From: Diadema setosum
Taxonomy: Eukaryota; Echinodermata; Echinoidea; Diadematoida; Diadematidae
Direction: 5' to 3'
DNA: 64,000 nt
NCBI RefSeq assembly: GCF_964275005.1
Contig: NC_092700.1
Span: 17,827,649-17,891,648 of the forward strand
Below, piece after piece: positions 31,521-42,951 of this stretch (the stretch's first letter is position 1; each line of letters begins with the position of its first letter). Both the position numbers and the translations under genes were made by a program. The notes below the pieces were generated by a model. The model saw only the letters and a list, made by a program, of their open reading frames with translations. It made no database searches and had not been told where the DNA came from.

Positions 31521-32792
31521 ATGGCGGCAAACGAAACCGAAGACAGCAACGGGCTCTTCGTCTTTGATGACTACAACCAACGAATCGTCATGGCTGTCTG
31601 CATGATTGCCGTCGCCGTTACGGGCACCGTCGGCAACAGCCTCGTCATCCTCGCCGTCGCGCTCTCGAGGAAACTCCAGTCGGCGACGAACTGTTTCGTG
31701 GTCAACTTGGCCTTCGCTGACCTCATCGCGTGCCTCTCTCTCCCGTTCGGCACCGTTGCCCTTCTCAGCAAGGGCGGATGGCCACTCCCCGGATGGATAT
31801 GCGCGGTCACTGCTGCCATAGGCTTCATCTGCTTGGGCGCGAGCGTCATGACCCTGGCACTTATAGCCTACAACAGGTGGTATCTCCTCACAAAGCTTAA
31901 AAGCGACTTCCAGAGAGTCTATTCAAAGAGGAATATCATCCTCATGGTCATCATGGCTTGGGTGTATCCCTTCATCCTGGTAGTCGTGCCACACTTTGCT
32001 GGTCTAGGAAAGCTTGGCTACTCCAAGGAGTACAAAACGTGCACTCAAGATACTTCTCTTCCCACCTCCGAACTCTACAGCCTCTTTGCGGGGGTGTTTG
32101 CTATCATACCCGTGTTCACAGCCATCGTCATCATTTACATTCGCATATTCAGATTCGTTACTCAGCAGAGCAAGAAGATGTCCGCAGTGATGACGGCAAC
32201 ACCGGCATGCTCTAGCAGACCTGTCCATGTGACAATCGAGACGAGCTCGTCAAGCGGAACTCCACTCACAGAAGGTACATCGACAGGTGACTCGAGTACA
32301 GAATGCAAGTCACACTCCGATCAAGCGGAGGCTGACACAGGTATCCAACACCATCAAGTTACAACGTGGTCAACGACTGAGGGCGCTTCAAATGAGTCAA
32401 AGACATCAGTCAATAATATAAGTGGTACAGGAATAACAACATCCCAGAGAATTCCTGAATCAAAAGGAGGTAAAACCAACACCAAGCAACAAAGGTCAGT
32501 GACAAAGTCTCCTAGACAACTAAATAGGTATCACGTGACAGTCACCAAAAGATTGTCTGTCGTAGTTCTGGCGTTCTTCGTCTGTCTCCTACCCTTCGGC
32601 ATCAGTGTCTGTATCCCTCCGAGTGATCCCGGCATCCCTTGGACCGGGCTCCTGTTGACAGTCAATAGCTGCGTGAATCCCCTCATCTACGCACGAACCA
32701 TGCCTGTGTTCAGGGACGTTATGGCCTGCCTCCTCCGCTGTCGGTTCAGGCAGATTCCGGAGCCAGTCGGGTTCATCAGACGTAGGATTTAA
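31521..32792 (+). CDS. Class A GPCR, receptor B1 (423 aa)
   Basis: Paralogue of A1 with the same architecture: an N-glycosylation site NET at residue 4, GN (38-39) in TM1, Asp67 in TM2, Cys94 at TM3, NRW (118-120), a Ser/Thr-rich third intracellular loop, CLLPF (355-359) in TM6 and NPLIY (386-390) in TM7. Between A and B receptors several outside-facing stretches are nearly identical, for example GWPLP and WIC before TM3, CTQDTSLPTSE in ECL2, and PPSDPGIPWTGLL at ECL3, while the intracellular loop differs. This suggests related ligands (inference). A splice acceptor (TTTTCCCAG, ends 31,489) precedes the coding exon by 31 bp, and the ATG context is AAGATGG. B2 in unit 2 differs at roughly two dozen residues. 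Ligand unknown. Confidence 0.93.
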   Translation: MAANETEDSNGLFVFDDYNQRIVMAVCMIAVAVTGTVGNSLVILAVALSRKLQSATNCFVVNLAFADLIACLSLPFGTVALLSKGGWPLPGWICAVTAAIGFICLGASVMTLALIAYNRWYLLTKLKSDFQRVYSKRNIILMVIMAWVYPFILVVVPHFAGLGKLGYSKEYKTCTQDTSLPTSELYSLFAGVFAIIPVFTAIVIIYIRIFRFVTQQSKKMSAVMTATPACSSRPVHVTIETSSSSGTPLTEGTSTGDSSTECKSHSDQAEADTGIQHHQVTTWSTTEGASNESKTSVNNISGTGITTSQRIPESKGGKTNTKQQRSVTKSPRQLNRYHVTVTKRLSVVVLAFFVCLLPFGISVCIPPSDPGIPWTGLLLTVNSCVNPLIYARTMPVFRDVMACLLRCRFRQIPEPVGFIRRRI

Positions 32793-34225
32793 GGGTCGGC
32801 TTTCGTTTGAGTTTGATTTATTTTCATATCTCTCAAAGATGATGACTTTAACAAAAGATGAAATTGTCTAATCTCTCAAACTGTCAAAAGTAATACTCAA
32901 TACAAGTGTCGTAAAATGGTCATATTATGTAGATATTGTAGATGTATAAAAAGAGCAGAGAAGAACATGAAGGAAACCTACGAAAAGCTGAAGTTTATAG
33001 GACTTGCATGTTCAAGAAAATATAAGCTCCTATCATCAACACCTGGAGATCGGGATTGATAAAAGATTGACCAAACGAATATCTCTATCATTGCAAACAT
33101 CCACATGGATTCATACACACTCACACACACACACACACACACACTTGGGTAATTTCAATATTTTGGCAAAACCATGAGGTAGAGCAGATAGCTATCTTTT
33201 CGGCTTTGTATTATAATCGGCTCATTTTTGTGACAAGCATTGTCTTCGTTGGGGCAAAACAGAATAGTGGACTGGAATGCGCATTTTCATGGTATAATAG
33301 CATACACACATCATGATATTATAAACGCATGTGTGTGTGTATATACTGCTATATGCAGTTCATTGAGAGGGAACTTAATTGTCTTTCTGTTTGCGTGGGA
33401 TCGCTATGTCTTTGTTTTAGTTTTTACTTCTCTCATGTGTGTAAGTAGGAGGATCCGCATGGAAATAGATGTAAAGATCCAGAGAATGCGATATAATGTA
33501 TTTAGCTATTCTTTCAACAGCGTTGATTTTGTTCATAAATTTACCGTTTGTATCTATACGGTTGGTTAGAAAACGGCTTCAGAACCGTATTCGCGGTACA
33601 CAGATTATAGTATGAATAATATAATGAAAAACGATGTCTGTTAATATTCGACTGCCTTCGTGGAGCTTCACCAATTAAATGTTCGCAAGAACGCGATGAA
33701 CCATTTTGTTTTTGAGGGGCGGGGTAAAATATACAGGTAATATAAGGTATGGGAGGTAGCGATCATCAAAAGGAATATATCTGTTTTGTTGCAAGATAAT
33801 TGGAAGGTATACATTTGTTATATATCTGCGAACTTCTCTATTTTTCGCTGTGAGTGCCAGCTGATTTCAAAGTTTGTTCGAATTGCTTATGAAGTATGAC
33901 CATATGGCATTCTTTGTGAAACTTTCATGTTTCCCACTGTGTTGCTCGCACGGTTGTTACGTCAGATTTACAATGTGATCAAATATTGCGCCTGCTTGGA
34001 GTGCGAATTCGTTTCTGCAGTGTGAGCGTCAAATTAAGATATTTCACGCCATTTTCTCACTTTATCTCTTTATAGAGAAATACGGTTCGTGAACTCGACG
34101 ATTGAATATTACCTATATGGTACTTGTGAGTTGGATATTTGATCATGTGTATGTACTTATGGTACTTATGAATAAACACCAACAGACAGGTTTACATATA
34201 TAGGCCTACATATACCACACACACA

Positions 34226-34227
<2 letters not shown>
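32793..34227. other. 3' flank of GPCR-B1
   Basis: Probably includes the 3' UTR. A (CA)n microsatellite lies near 33,119-33,143. Closely matched in unit 2 (54,294-55,610). No clear AATAAA close to the stop; a conserved GAATAAAC occurs near 34,169. Confidence 0.5.

Positions 34228-34276
<49 letters not shown>
34228..34276 (+). repeat. (TA)n microsatellite
   Basis: About 48 bp of TA. At the matching position in unit 2 a Penelope-like repeat sits inside the TA tract. Confidence 0.95.
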
Positions 34277-34280
<4 letters not shown>

Positions 34281-34936
34281 ATGTAAGAGTATAAACATAT
34301 ATAATTATATATGTATATTAAGGACTCTAAACAGATGAAGGGGGAAAGCCTTCTCAATTTTTAGATTTTTGATATTATCTGAAAGAGGATTTTTTTTTTC
34401 TTTAATATAATTCTAAAATTTGGGATCGTAAAACGAATGGAAAATTATCTTGTTGCATTTTTATACTGGTATTCTGGAACTCTTTGATTCGGTCTGACGC
34501 ATGAGGCTTTCTCAGATTTACGGATTCGGAAGTCCAGAAACCCTTCAAACACTTATCACTTTTTACCCTCATGGATTTTGAAAGAATAATGCTATTGCTT
34601 CGAAAGTTAGTATCGGTCACGAATATAATGTAGACCTATGTAATGATGTGAAAACTTTCAGTTTAGTGTGATAATCCTTTCATAGTGGTTGCCAGGGAGC
34701 TTTATCCTGTTCTTTGTTTCATTCATTGCATAAAGCACCGCAGGATGATACGCACTTGACTAGACCCTAAACTTCAAGGACTCTCTTTTTCCAGAGCGTG
34801 TACTTATTTGCCATTAATTGCATGGGCTTCGAAAGTCCCTTTGTATTAAAGTATATTTATGTCATTTTAGGGTCTGGTCCTCCAGAATCCGCCCTTACCT
34901 GAAAATCCACGTCAGGTGACATTTTGGTGGTTTTAA

Positions 34937-35090
34937 AGGAATCGTATGAGTTGAGACCTAACTTGAGGTTTGTAACATTTTTTGGTGACATTATGAGAGA
35001 TCTTTTATGAAAATTAATATTGAAGACCTCAACACTTATTTGATGAAAATTGGTTTTGAAATGGCTGAATTATCCAAATACACTACACTA
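34937..35090. mobile_element. TTAA MITE family 1 fragment shared by both units
   Basis: TTAA precedes AGGAATCGTATGAGTTGAG. Words TGAAAATTGGTTTTGAAATG and GGCTGAATTATCC belong to the family. The matching copy at 57,978-58,225 is longer, so the insertion predates the duplication. Confidence 0.65.
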
Positions 35091-35129
35091 CACTACTCTG
35101 TGTGAACGGACAAGTTCATCTTCATATAA

Positions 35130-35690
35130 GACATGTGGATTGAGTGAATGCAGCAATATTACTGGAACACATCAGTGAGGGTTTGAGGAAAATTGGACAA
35201 CACGTTCAAAAGTTATGAATTTTTGAAGTTTCTGCTCAATCACGGCTGGATGAGAAGACTACTACACTTCGTGATGTCACATGTGTACATTACAACGATA
35301 TAAAGAAAACATAAAGAAAATTCAACATTTTCTTTTTTTCACTTTTCTCGCATAATGAAAAAACGCTTGACTTCCCTCTTTTAGAAGGCAGGCGGAATAA
35401 TTATTACCCGTAACATACGTCAGCGACAAGTCGAGGAATTTTTTTTTTAAATAAAATTTTGTGAAATACTGAGTACTCTTAATATTTTCCTTATATCGTT
35501 ATACGCATGTGACATCATACAAGTAGTAGTCTTCTCATCCAGCAGTTACTGCGCAGATACTTTAAAGATTCATAACTTTTGAATGGATTGTCCGATTTTC
35601 CCCAAGCTTCACTGATGTGTTCTGATTGTTGCATTCGCTCAATCCACATGTAGGGCCTATATGAAGGTGAAATTGTTCTTTAAATCTCCG
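35130..35690. mobile_element. TTAA MITE family 2, diverged copy
   Basis: Inverted arms start near TTCATCTTCATATAAG and contain ACATGTGGATTGAGTGAATG and its mirror. The inner sequence matches 16,260-16,788. Unit 2 has unrelated sequence here. Confidence 0.65.
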
Positions 35691-35738
35691 AGTTTGATTA
35701 TAATGTGAGTAACTTAGTAATTCATTTCCAACCACCAG

Positions 35739-35864
35739 ACTGGTTCTGATGTGTACAAAGGCGCGAAGATCAAATTTGCAATATACGCTCGGTGGACGAG
35801 GAAGTATAAGTATGGATACTGCTCCGAAACCCGCGGGCATGACTTGTTTGCGTCGACGGCTTGA
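35739..35864 (+). CDS. Possible terminal exon, unknown product (unit 1 copy)
   Basis: After an acceptor (CAACCACCAG) a 42-codon frame ends at TGA. The same frame, acceptor position and stop exist in unit 2 (59,234-59,362), differing by one whole codon and several substitutions of which about four are silent. Shared residues include GAKIKFA or SAKIKFA, WTRKYK, GYCSETRGHDLF. GC content is raised. No family recognised and no upstream exon found, so coding status is uncertain. Confidence 0.28.
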   Translation, partial: TGSDVYKGAKIKFAIYARWTRKYKYGYCSETRGHDLFASTA

Positions 35865-36150
35865 ATTTAATTGGTCGAGACCAAACAAAAAACCTAGATA
35901 TCTATAATTCATGACTCAGAGCTAAGTCAAACACCGATAAGGCCCTCTTACTTAGTTTCAACATTTATTTTTTTCAAAGCTTTTGCTAACTTAACCTTTT
36001 TTTCCATTAGGCCCTATTTATAAACATGAGCATGGCCTACTTTTTCTATAGATCGACTGTGTAGGCCTAGGCTAGACAGTTTAATACCGCTTTATTTAAA
36101 TGATGGGCCTATTTACACAATACAACAAATATGAGCAAAGCGGTCTTAAA

Positions 36151-37298
36151 GTGGGTCTGCACTGGAATGAAACATGTCTAGTGCCATCACAAGGCTCAGT
36201 TTTCTCTGTGGTGCCCAGCACTACTCCCATAATGCCGAGCGGCGTGCAGCAATTAATTAACCCGTTCCATACTGAATTCTGATATCCCCATAGACTTAAC
36301 ACACAGACCACCAGGTTCCCGTATAGGGGATGGCTAAGCAGCGCAGCGGCTCGCTTCAATCCCGCATTATCTTGAGCAGTGTATTTAGTATACTGTACCC
36401 AAGGAGGTATGGTACCATTATACGGTGTACGTTGTCACTTATCACTTCGCGATCTATTCGGTGCTTTCAAACACTGTCTTCAACACTCGTTTATTCTGAT
36501 AGTTGTGTCGAACTTCAATCTGCGATTATGTCGCGGATACGACTTGGTAAATGCTGGATCCAGTGGGAGGAGATGCGAGCTGTTTATCGGCAAGAAATGA
36601 ACAAGATAAACGTTGCCCTTCACGGCCCATCAAGCCATTCAACACAGGATGACTTTGCTGGGTACAAATTCAGAATCGGCAATATGCACCTGCCTACTGG
36701 CCTAACTAAGTCCTATGTGGTCTGATCCTTCTGGAGATGTGTGTTCGGCAATAGATAAAGAGTAATAAAACTGAATCTCCTATCTCGGTATAAAAATACC
36801 TAAAACGTTGTTCCTGGTGCGACGCTTTCATAAGTTATTCAACAGAAAACATTTTCTGTGTAAACCTTCAATTTCGCTGGATATAATTTCCATGGTCCCA
36901 AGGACTCCTTCATAATGAGTTTCTATACAAGCATCTCACTTGCTTTTTTCGGACATTTTCTATATTATTTGGTAGCCTTTGCTTCGCAAATTTCAAGATG
37001 TTTGTTTTTAACAGGGAGATGGAATCCACCTCTCTGGTTTTATGTATATTGCAGATTGGATTTCGATGCTTCATGAAGTAATTTATCATCATTATTACTG
37101 TATCATTATTATTATTATTGTCACTACTATACTACTACTCCTTCTGCTAATACTATTACTTGTACTACACATACTACTATTCTTCTTCTTCTTCCTATTA
37201 TTATCACCATTACCATCCTCATTGTTACTATTATCATTAGCATCATTATTATATGGACCTACTATCTTCAACCACCTACTATCGACAATCTTCAGCAT
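36151..37298. other. Start of inter-unit spacer, no recognised gene
   Basis: A 131-codon frame at 36,330-36,725 has no recognisable domain. 37,086-37,260 is an ATT/ACT/TTC-rich cryptic repeat. Confidence 0.4.
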
Positions 37299-39627
37299 GG
37301 GCGTCACCAGGGGGGTGCGTTGGTTGCGGACGCACCCCCCTTCAGACAAAAAAACAAAACAAAAAAAAAACAAAAAAAAAACACCACTTCAGTCTGCGAG
37401 CGACCTCAATGCCGGACGCTAAATAATTATTCTAGTTTTTTAAATAATTTTCTTCCACTTTTTTTTTTTAATTTTACTCGGGGACAACAAAATCTTGGGC
37501 AAAAACAATTCTCATCCTGGGCTCTGTCAGCACTGATTTTGTACATATTCTACAGTGTTTACTATTTATCGACCGTCTGTACTGTACATCCGTACGGTAC
37601 GGAGCACGTACACGTTTGCATGTACGTGCGCTTCTTAAAAGTGTGTAGGGTCTATGTAGAGCACGTTACTTCTGACCAATCCATATTGATAATGCGAGCC
37701 CAAGCGCGAGCCTTAAAAAAGAAGATTGAAGGGGCAAGTATATAATTTTGCCCATCCCCCTATAATTTCCGAGAAAAAAAAAAGTTTACCCCCATAAAAA
37801 CATTGGAAGGGCAAACATATTATAATTTTGCCCCCCATAATAAATATTTAGTGAGATGGGAAGATTTTCTTGCTTTTTGATAGAATAAAAAAGTTGCCTC
37901 CATAAAATGTTCGAGGGGCAAGTGCACCATATCTGCCCCACTCCACATAAATATAATTCCCGAGATGAAAAGATTTTCTTGCTTTTTTAGTAGAAATCTG
38001 TCCAATTATTTCACCCACAGTGTGCACCAGATGGCAGGTTGCTGAATTTCAATTCTAAAAAAGCAAAGTCTCTCTCATGTGGGAGAGGGCTACCTCTTTT
38101 CACACCTTCCCCCGTTCGGTCTATTTTCCATGGACTTAATACACCTATAGATTGACAGATTTACAAAGGTTTCATCGAAAATGTGCACCAAATCTGTCAC
38201 TTTACTTCATAAAAAAATGCAAAAGTTCCGTCGTGGGGGAGGGGATATTATCTCCTTTCAATTACCAATTAACCCTTTCCCAATGGCGTAGCAAAGGGGG
38301 GGGGGGGAGGGCGATGGGGCAGTCGCCCCCCCCCCCGATTTTTACCGGTTATTTGGAAGGCGGAAAAAATATAATCGAATATGGGAGAGGTATCTTACCA
38401 CCCTCCCATTTTCTTTTCCCTTCTATAGACTTAGACACTATGTCATGGGGAATTACAATTTCCAGATTTTCCACAAAAAGTGTGCTTCAGATCGCTTTAT
38501 TTCAATTCTAAAAACTCAAAAGCTCCGTCGAGCGGGAGGGAGTATCCCCCTCCCACATCCCCCCCCCCCCCATTAGCTCTACCTCACTATACTTTGTACA
38601 TACACAGAGATGATGCACACTCGGAATAAGATCCATTAACATTTCATCGAAAAAAAAACTATTTGTTTAGATTATACAAAATCATCTTCGTTTGGGAGGA
38701 GAAATGTCCCTTATGTACACCCTCGTGTGCATGTTTTTTTTTTTTTCCTGTTTGATTGCTTAACAGACAGCGTTCATAATATTCAGTGTAAGAATTAATA
38801 CAAGAAGTTTATCTAAATTACACCATTTTATATAAGCAAATTGTTTAATAATGATTTAAATCAAAATGTACTGCTACCTTAGTGGGACTGTTCAAGGAGA
38901 TAAAACAAGCAAAAGCATGCATCAAATTGCACCATTTACAACATCAAAATGCAATTTCAGTTCTCACCGTGCTAGGGGGACGACCCCCTCCCACACCCTC
39001 CCCCTCGCTCGCTCCGCTTGCTCGGGCTCGGTCGCGTTCATGACATCAGTGTAAGAATTAATACAAGAAGTGTATTTAAATGATATCATTTACAGGCACA
39101 TTGTTCAATAACAATTTACATCAAAATGTACTGCTACCTTAAACAAGTGGGGCTGTTTTAAGTCGATAAAACACGCAAAAACCTGCATCACACTGCACCA
39201 TTTACAACATCAAAATGAAAAAAAGTTCTCACCGTGGGAGGGAGGAACCACCTCCCACACCCTCCCCCCTTGCCCCCCCCCCCCCCCCCCTCCCTCCGCC
39301 CGCTCTTGCTTGGTCGCGTTAATGATATTCAGTGTAAATATTAAAACAGGAAGTTTATTTGGAAAATACTATTTTATAGGCAAATTGTACAATAATAATC
39401 GACATCAAAATATACTGCTATACCGGGTGTCCCAAAAAAAAAAGCGGAACGGTGAATTTTCAGTACCTTGCCTTCTAAAAGTGATATATTTTTGACATTA
39501 TTAGAAATAGTATCTTCCGCAGAAGACCATGATACCAAAATCATTAAATTTGGTTCAGTACTTTTTATTTTACGCCAATTTCTGTAAATGCAGTCATTTT
39601 CAATTTGTTGCGACTTATGAGATATTA

Positions 39628-39951
39628 GGGAGCTTCAGATTTTGACGCGCGGACGTTTGAGCCGACGCTTGCGCTGGACGTTCTCCTCTCCCTGCGTCGT
39701 GTGGAAAAGTAGCTTTAGATTACGCTGGGACGCAACGTATAAAAAACAAAATCGCGCCCCCATAATATGATCAGTGCATGAAGAAGCTCTCTACGTTGCA
39801 AACTGTGCGGACGTGAAAATAGCCCAGTACCCGTAGTGAAAAACTCAGGCGACGCAAGCTAGAAATAGATTGACTTTACGCGCGCTACTGCGCACGCTCA
39901 GAACATGTTTTTTTCCTTTGAACGTCCGCGCGTCTAAAATCTAAAGCTCCC
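39628..39951. mobile_element. Nested MITE, GGGAGCTTTAGATTTT family (long copy)
   Basis: Ends GGGAGCTTCAGATTTTGACG and the mirror; GACGCGCGGACGTTTGA lies just inside. The matching place in the opposite arm of the host MITE reads ATGAGATAATTTGAGTGC without it. Confidence 0.8.
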
Positions 39952-40016
39952 TAATATATTTGGGTGCGACGCGCGTTCCATACGGTGAATTGTGTAAGCT
40001 CGTTGATCCATTATTT

Positions 40017-40167
40017 GGGAGCTTTAGATTTTAGACGCGCGGACGTTCAAAGGGAAAAAAAACATGGTCTGAGCGTGCGCAGTAACTTGACGTGCCCTAC
40101 TGCGCACGCTCAGACCATGTTTTTTTTTTCCCTTTGAACGTCCGCGCGTCTAAAATCTAAAGCTCCC
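40017..40167. mobile_element. Nested MITE, GGGAGCTTTAGATTTT family (short palindromic copy)
   Basis: A 151-bp almost perfect hairpin with the same ends as the copy at 39,628 and a very short centre. It looks like a deletion derivative. The empty site in the opposite arm reads GATCCATGTCAAC. Confidence 0.85.
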
Positions 40168-40261
40168 TAATGTCAACAAAAGATAACGCTTTCATATTGG
40201 GAGCGCGCGCACACACACACACACAGACACACACACACAAGGTTTTTTTCCTAGCCGCGTT

Positions 40262-40495
40262 TTTTTTTTTTTTAAGAGGGCACAGATTGGGGCATGGCGC
40301 TTGTTAAACCTATGGGAAAAACTTTGGGTTAGAGTTTTTGGTTAGGGTTAGGGTTAGGGTATGGGTTGGGGTTAGGGTTAGGGTTAGGGTTAGGATTTGA
40401 TGGTTAAGGTTAGGATTAGGATTAGGGTTAGGTTTAGGGATAGGGTCCCCAATAGATTTTTAGGGTTCCCAATCTGCGCCGTCTTAAAAAACACG
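40262..40495. mobile_element. Nested inverted-repeat element with TTAGGG core
   Basis: Ends TTAAGAGGGCACAGATTGGG and the imperfect mirror CCCAATCTGCGCCGTCTTAA. The core (about 40,325-40,445) is GGTTAGGG repeated many times with variants. Confidence 0.6.
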
Positions 40496-41687
40496 CTTCC
40501 TGGCCCGTGCCCAATGTGAAAGCTGTATCTTTTGTTGACATGGATCACCGAGCTTACACAATATTCACCGTATGGATCGCGTGTCGCACTCAAATTATCT
40601 CATAAGTCGCAAAAATCCGGCGAAATTTGGCAATGACTGCATTTTCAGAAATTGGCGTAGAATAAAAAGTACTGAACCAAATTTGATGCTTTTGGTATCA
40701 TAGTCTTCTGCGGAAGATGCTCTTTCTAATGATGTCAAAAGATATATATAACTTTTAGACCGCAAGGTACTGAAAATCCACCGTTCCGCTTTTTTTTTTT
40801 TTTTGGACACCCGGTATAGATACCTTAAACAAGTGGGACTGTTTCAAGTCGATAAACAAGCAAAGACATATGCATCAAATTGCACCATTTACAACATCAA
40901 TATGAAAAAACTGGGAGGGGGACACCCCCTCCCACACCCTCCCCCTTGCTAACTCCGCTCGCTCTTGCTTGGTCGTGTTCATGATATTCATTGTAAATAT
41001 TAAAACAGGAAGTTTATTTGGATGTTACTATTTTATAGGCAAATTGTTCAATAATAATCGACATCAATATATACTGCTACCTTAAACAAGTGGGACGCTG
41101 TTTCAAGTCGATAAAACAAGCAAAAACATGCATCAAATTTCACCATTTACAACATCAAAATGCAAAAAGTTCTCACGGTGGGAGGGGTCGCTTCGCTCCC
41201 TCGCATACTAACAGCCCCCCCCCCCAAAAAAAAATAAATAGATAAAAATGAAATCCTAGCCACGCCGGTGCCCTTTCCCCGCTTGGTTTCCCTTAAAAAA
41301 AAACCTAAAGTCTGGGCTGGGGATTGAGAGCTTCCTGAATTCCAAATGTCTGTCAAAAAAATCCCGATACATTTAGTGTCAAAACGCACCCCCTTGAAAA
41401 GAAGCTGGTGACGCCCCTGAGAAGCTTTACCCTTCTGGACGCATTGGGATTGTAATCCTGTCCCAAGGCAGAACCATCAAATGCAGAACTTCCTTCCGCA
41501 ATTCTGTGATTATCGTGAGATAATCTTACACATTTGAGCATTTTTGCTAGACTCACGAACGAGCAAACCGTCGGTTCGTGCGCTATTTTTCTAGCCCATT
41601 ATGGAAGGCCGAAAATCACACTAATATATATTGCGCGCGCGCATACTGACACACAATCACCGCCACATTTGATGCGCTAATACTAGT

Positions 41688-42490
41688 TATAAAATGGGTT
41701 CAAGAATGTAGCCAATAGGAAGCGCTGAAACGAGTGACGTGTGCTTTGGTTACTCAGTCCCATTGCACTGCGTGTTAAATCCTATTGCCGATCGTCTGTG
41801 CGCGCGGCGGCTCCTTTGAATTGCATGCATACGCGCTGTCAATCATGTAAACAACTTCTAATTCGGGCTGCCGGCGCGGCCGCCGGCCTTTCTTCCCTTG
41901 TGCATAACATGTGTGGCGTACGTATAATACGTACAGTACAGTAGACCAAGCGTTGTGGGACCGGACGCGTACATGGAGTCACTTTGAAGGGTAAATCCAA
42001 CGATTTAGCAGGTTAATTCTCACGCCGTTTTCAAAGTATGTTGTCTAGTAGGCCTATATGAGGAGTCTATATCAAGTCTTTAAGGTAAAGGGTGCATATT
42101 CTATGTAAAATAAGTAAGTTTTCATGCGGGAACTTAAGTGTCCGGAAACCCAATCCCCCGTTAGACGTCAATACTGTGTGTGCGGGATTTCCGAGTGCGA
42201 CGTGCGTAAATGTTTGGGACGAACATCTTCGGACGTCTTGACCCACAAAGGTACGTGTAAAACGCTGAAAAATGCTGTTAGTTTTCGAATTTTCGACCCA
42301 TTTTATAAAACAAATGATGCACAGGATTATTTCGTGGCGTTAGTGGAGGCGTAGCTCACTCTCGGGTATTTACAATGTAGTGCACCATGCACTCGGCTTC
42401 GCCTCGCGCATGTTTCACAATTGTAAATACCCTCGAGTGCACTATACGCCTACACTAACGCACTCTATCCTGTGCATCATTTGTATACCT
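41688..42490. mobile_element. Element with TTATAAAATGGG start and terminal foldback (copy 1)
   Basis: Shares with 44,606-45,257 the start TTATAAAATGGGTTCAAGAA, the middle GTAAACAACTTCTA and GGCGTACGTA, GTGCGGGATTTCCGAGTGCG, and a foldback end (about 42,312-42,486). There, AAATGATGCACAGGAT and CACTCTCGGGTATT are mirrored around GCACTCGGC. No protein recognised; class unknown. Confidence 0.65.
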
Positions 42491-42951
42491 ACGTATGAGA
42501 AGCCGAAATTGCAAAAACAATTCAGCGCGAACAGCACATTAGTCAAGCACAAGATGAGCACGTCAGTGGATTTATGTATATGGGGCAGTAATACCCACCT
42601 TGACAAACCTTTATTTGCATTCATTTATTTTTTTCATTTCCAACAGAATCATACAGGAATAGAATGCACACATTAACATGACACCGTATACAATAAACGA
42701 TATCTACACTCTTGCAAGACATTTTAAGTAAGCAGGGCCGCCGGAACCGGGGATGGGGGGGGGGGGGGGCTTGGCCACTCCCTACTTTTTTTTTCACCAT
42801 ACTACATAAGGTGTCACCCACTTTGGGACCCCCAATTTCTTTTCTTTTTTAACCCCGGAAGTGCGTAAGTGGCACTAGAAAGGCTTTGATTTCCGCTGAC
42901 TTTTTTGTTTGGTTTATTTTGTTGTTGTTGTTGGTGGTGGTTTTGTTTTGT

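Larger units (their letters stand above)
20750..36150 (+). repeat. Segmental duplication unit 1 (GPCR-A1 and GPCR-B1)
   Basis: Aligns in the same order and orientation with 42,544-59,640. Matched anchors: 20,773-20,910 with about 42,570-42,690; 23,505 with 44,275; GPCR-A 27,074 with 48,083; GPCR-B 31,521 with 53,022; and 36,150 with 59,630, after which similarity stops. About 20,910-23,505 has no clear counterpart. The two units are separated by about 6.4 kb of transposon-rich spacer. Confidence 0.88.
39421..40816. mobile_element. Mariner-type MITE with TACCGGGTGTCC ends, hosting three smaller elements
   Basis: Ends ACCGGGTGTCCCAAAAAA and the mirrored TTTTTTGGACACCCGGT are flanked by TA. Arms extend for several hundred bases (for example GCGACTTATGAGATA and its mirror). 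Inserts occur only in the left arm, so the right arm shows their empty sites. Interrupts the 270-bp tandem repeat. No transposase frame. Confidence 0.82.
38784..41190 (+). repeat. Tandem repeats of about 270 bp, interrupted by a nested MITE
   Basis: The block with TTCAGTGTAAGAATTAATAC, CAAAATGTACTGCTACCTTA, TTTACAACATCAAAATG and CTCCCACACCCTCCCCCTCG occurs about four times: near 38,784, 39,048, 39,328 (continued after the MITE at 40,817) and 40,985. Confidence 0.8.
37299..41416. mobile_element. Composite element with GGGCGTCACCA inverted ends
   Basis: Ends GGGCGTCACCAGG...GTGCG and CGCACCCCC...TGGTGACGCCC are inverted. The interior has G/C runs, tandem repeats of about 270 bp and TCGCTCGCTCCGC-type words like those in the array at 10,795-12,660. 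A mariner-type MITE (39,421-40,816) is nested in it. No transposase frame. Probably related to the element at 10,049-13,519; class unknown. Confidence 0.6.

Noticed and set aside
34166-34357. YIYIYI-type frames, also at 55,507-56,466
   Set aside because: They translate TA microsatellites.
36330-36725. 131-codon frame in the spacer
   Set aside because: No domain, no splice context and no counterpart in either duplication unit.
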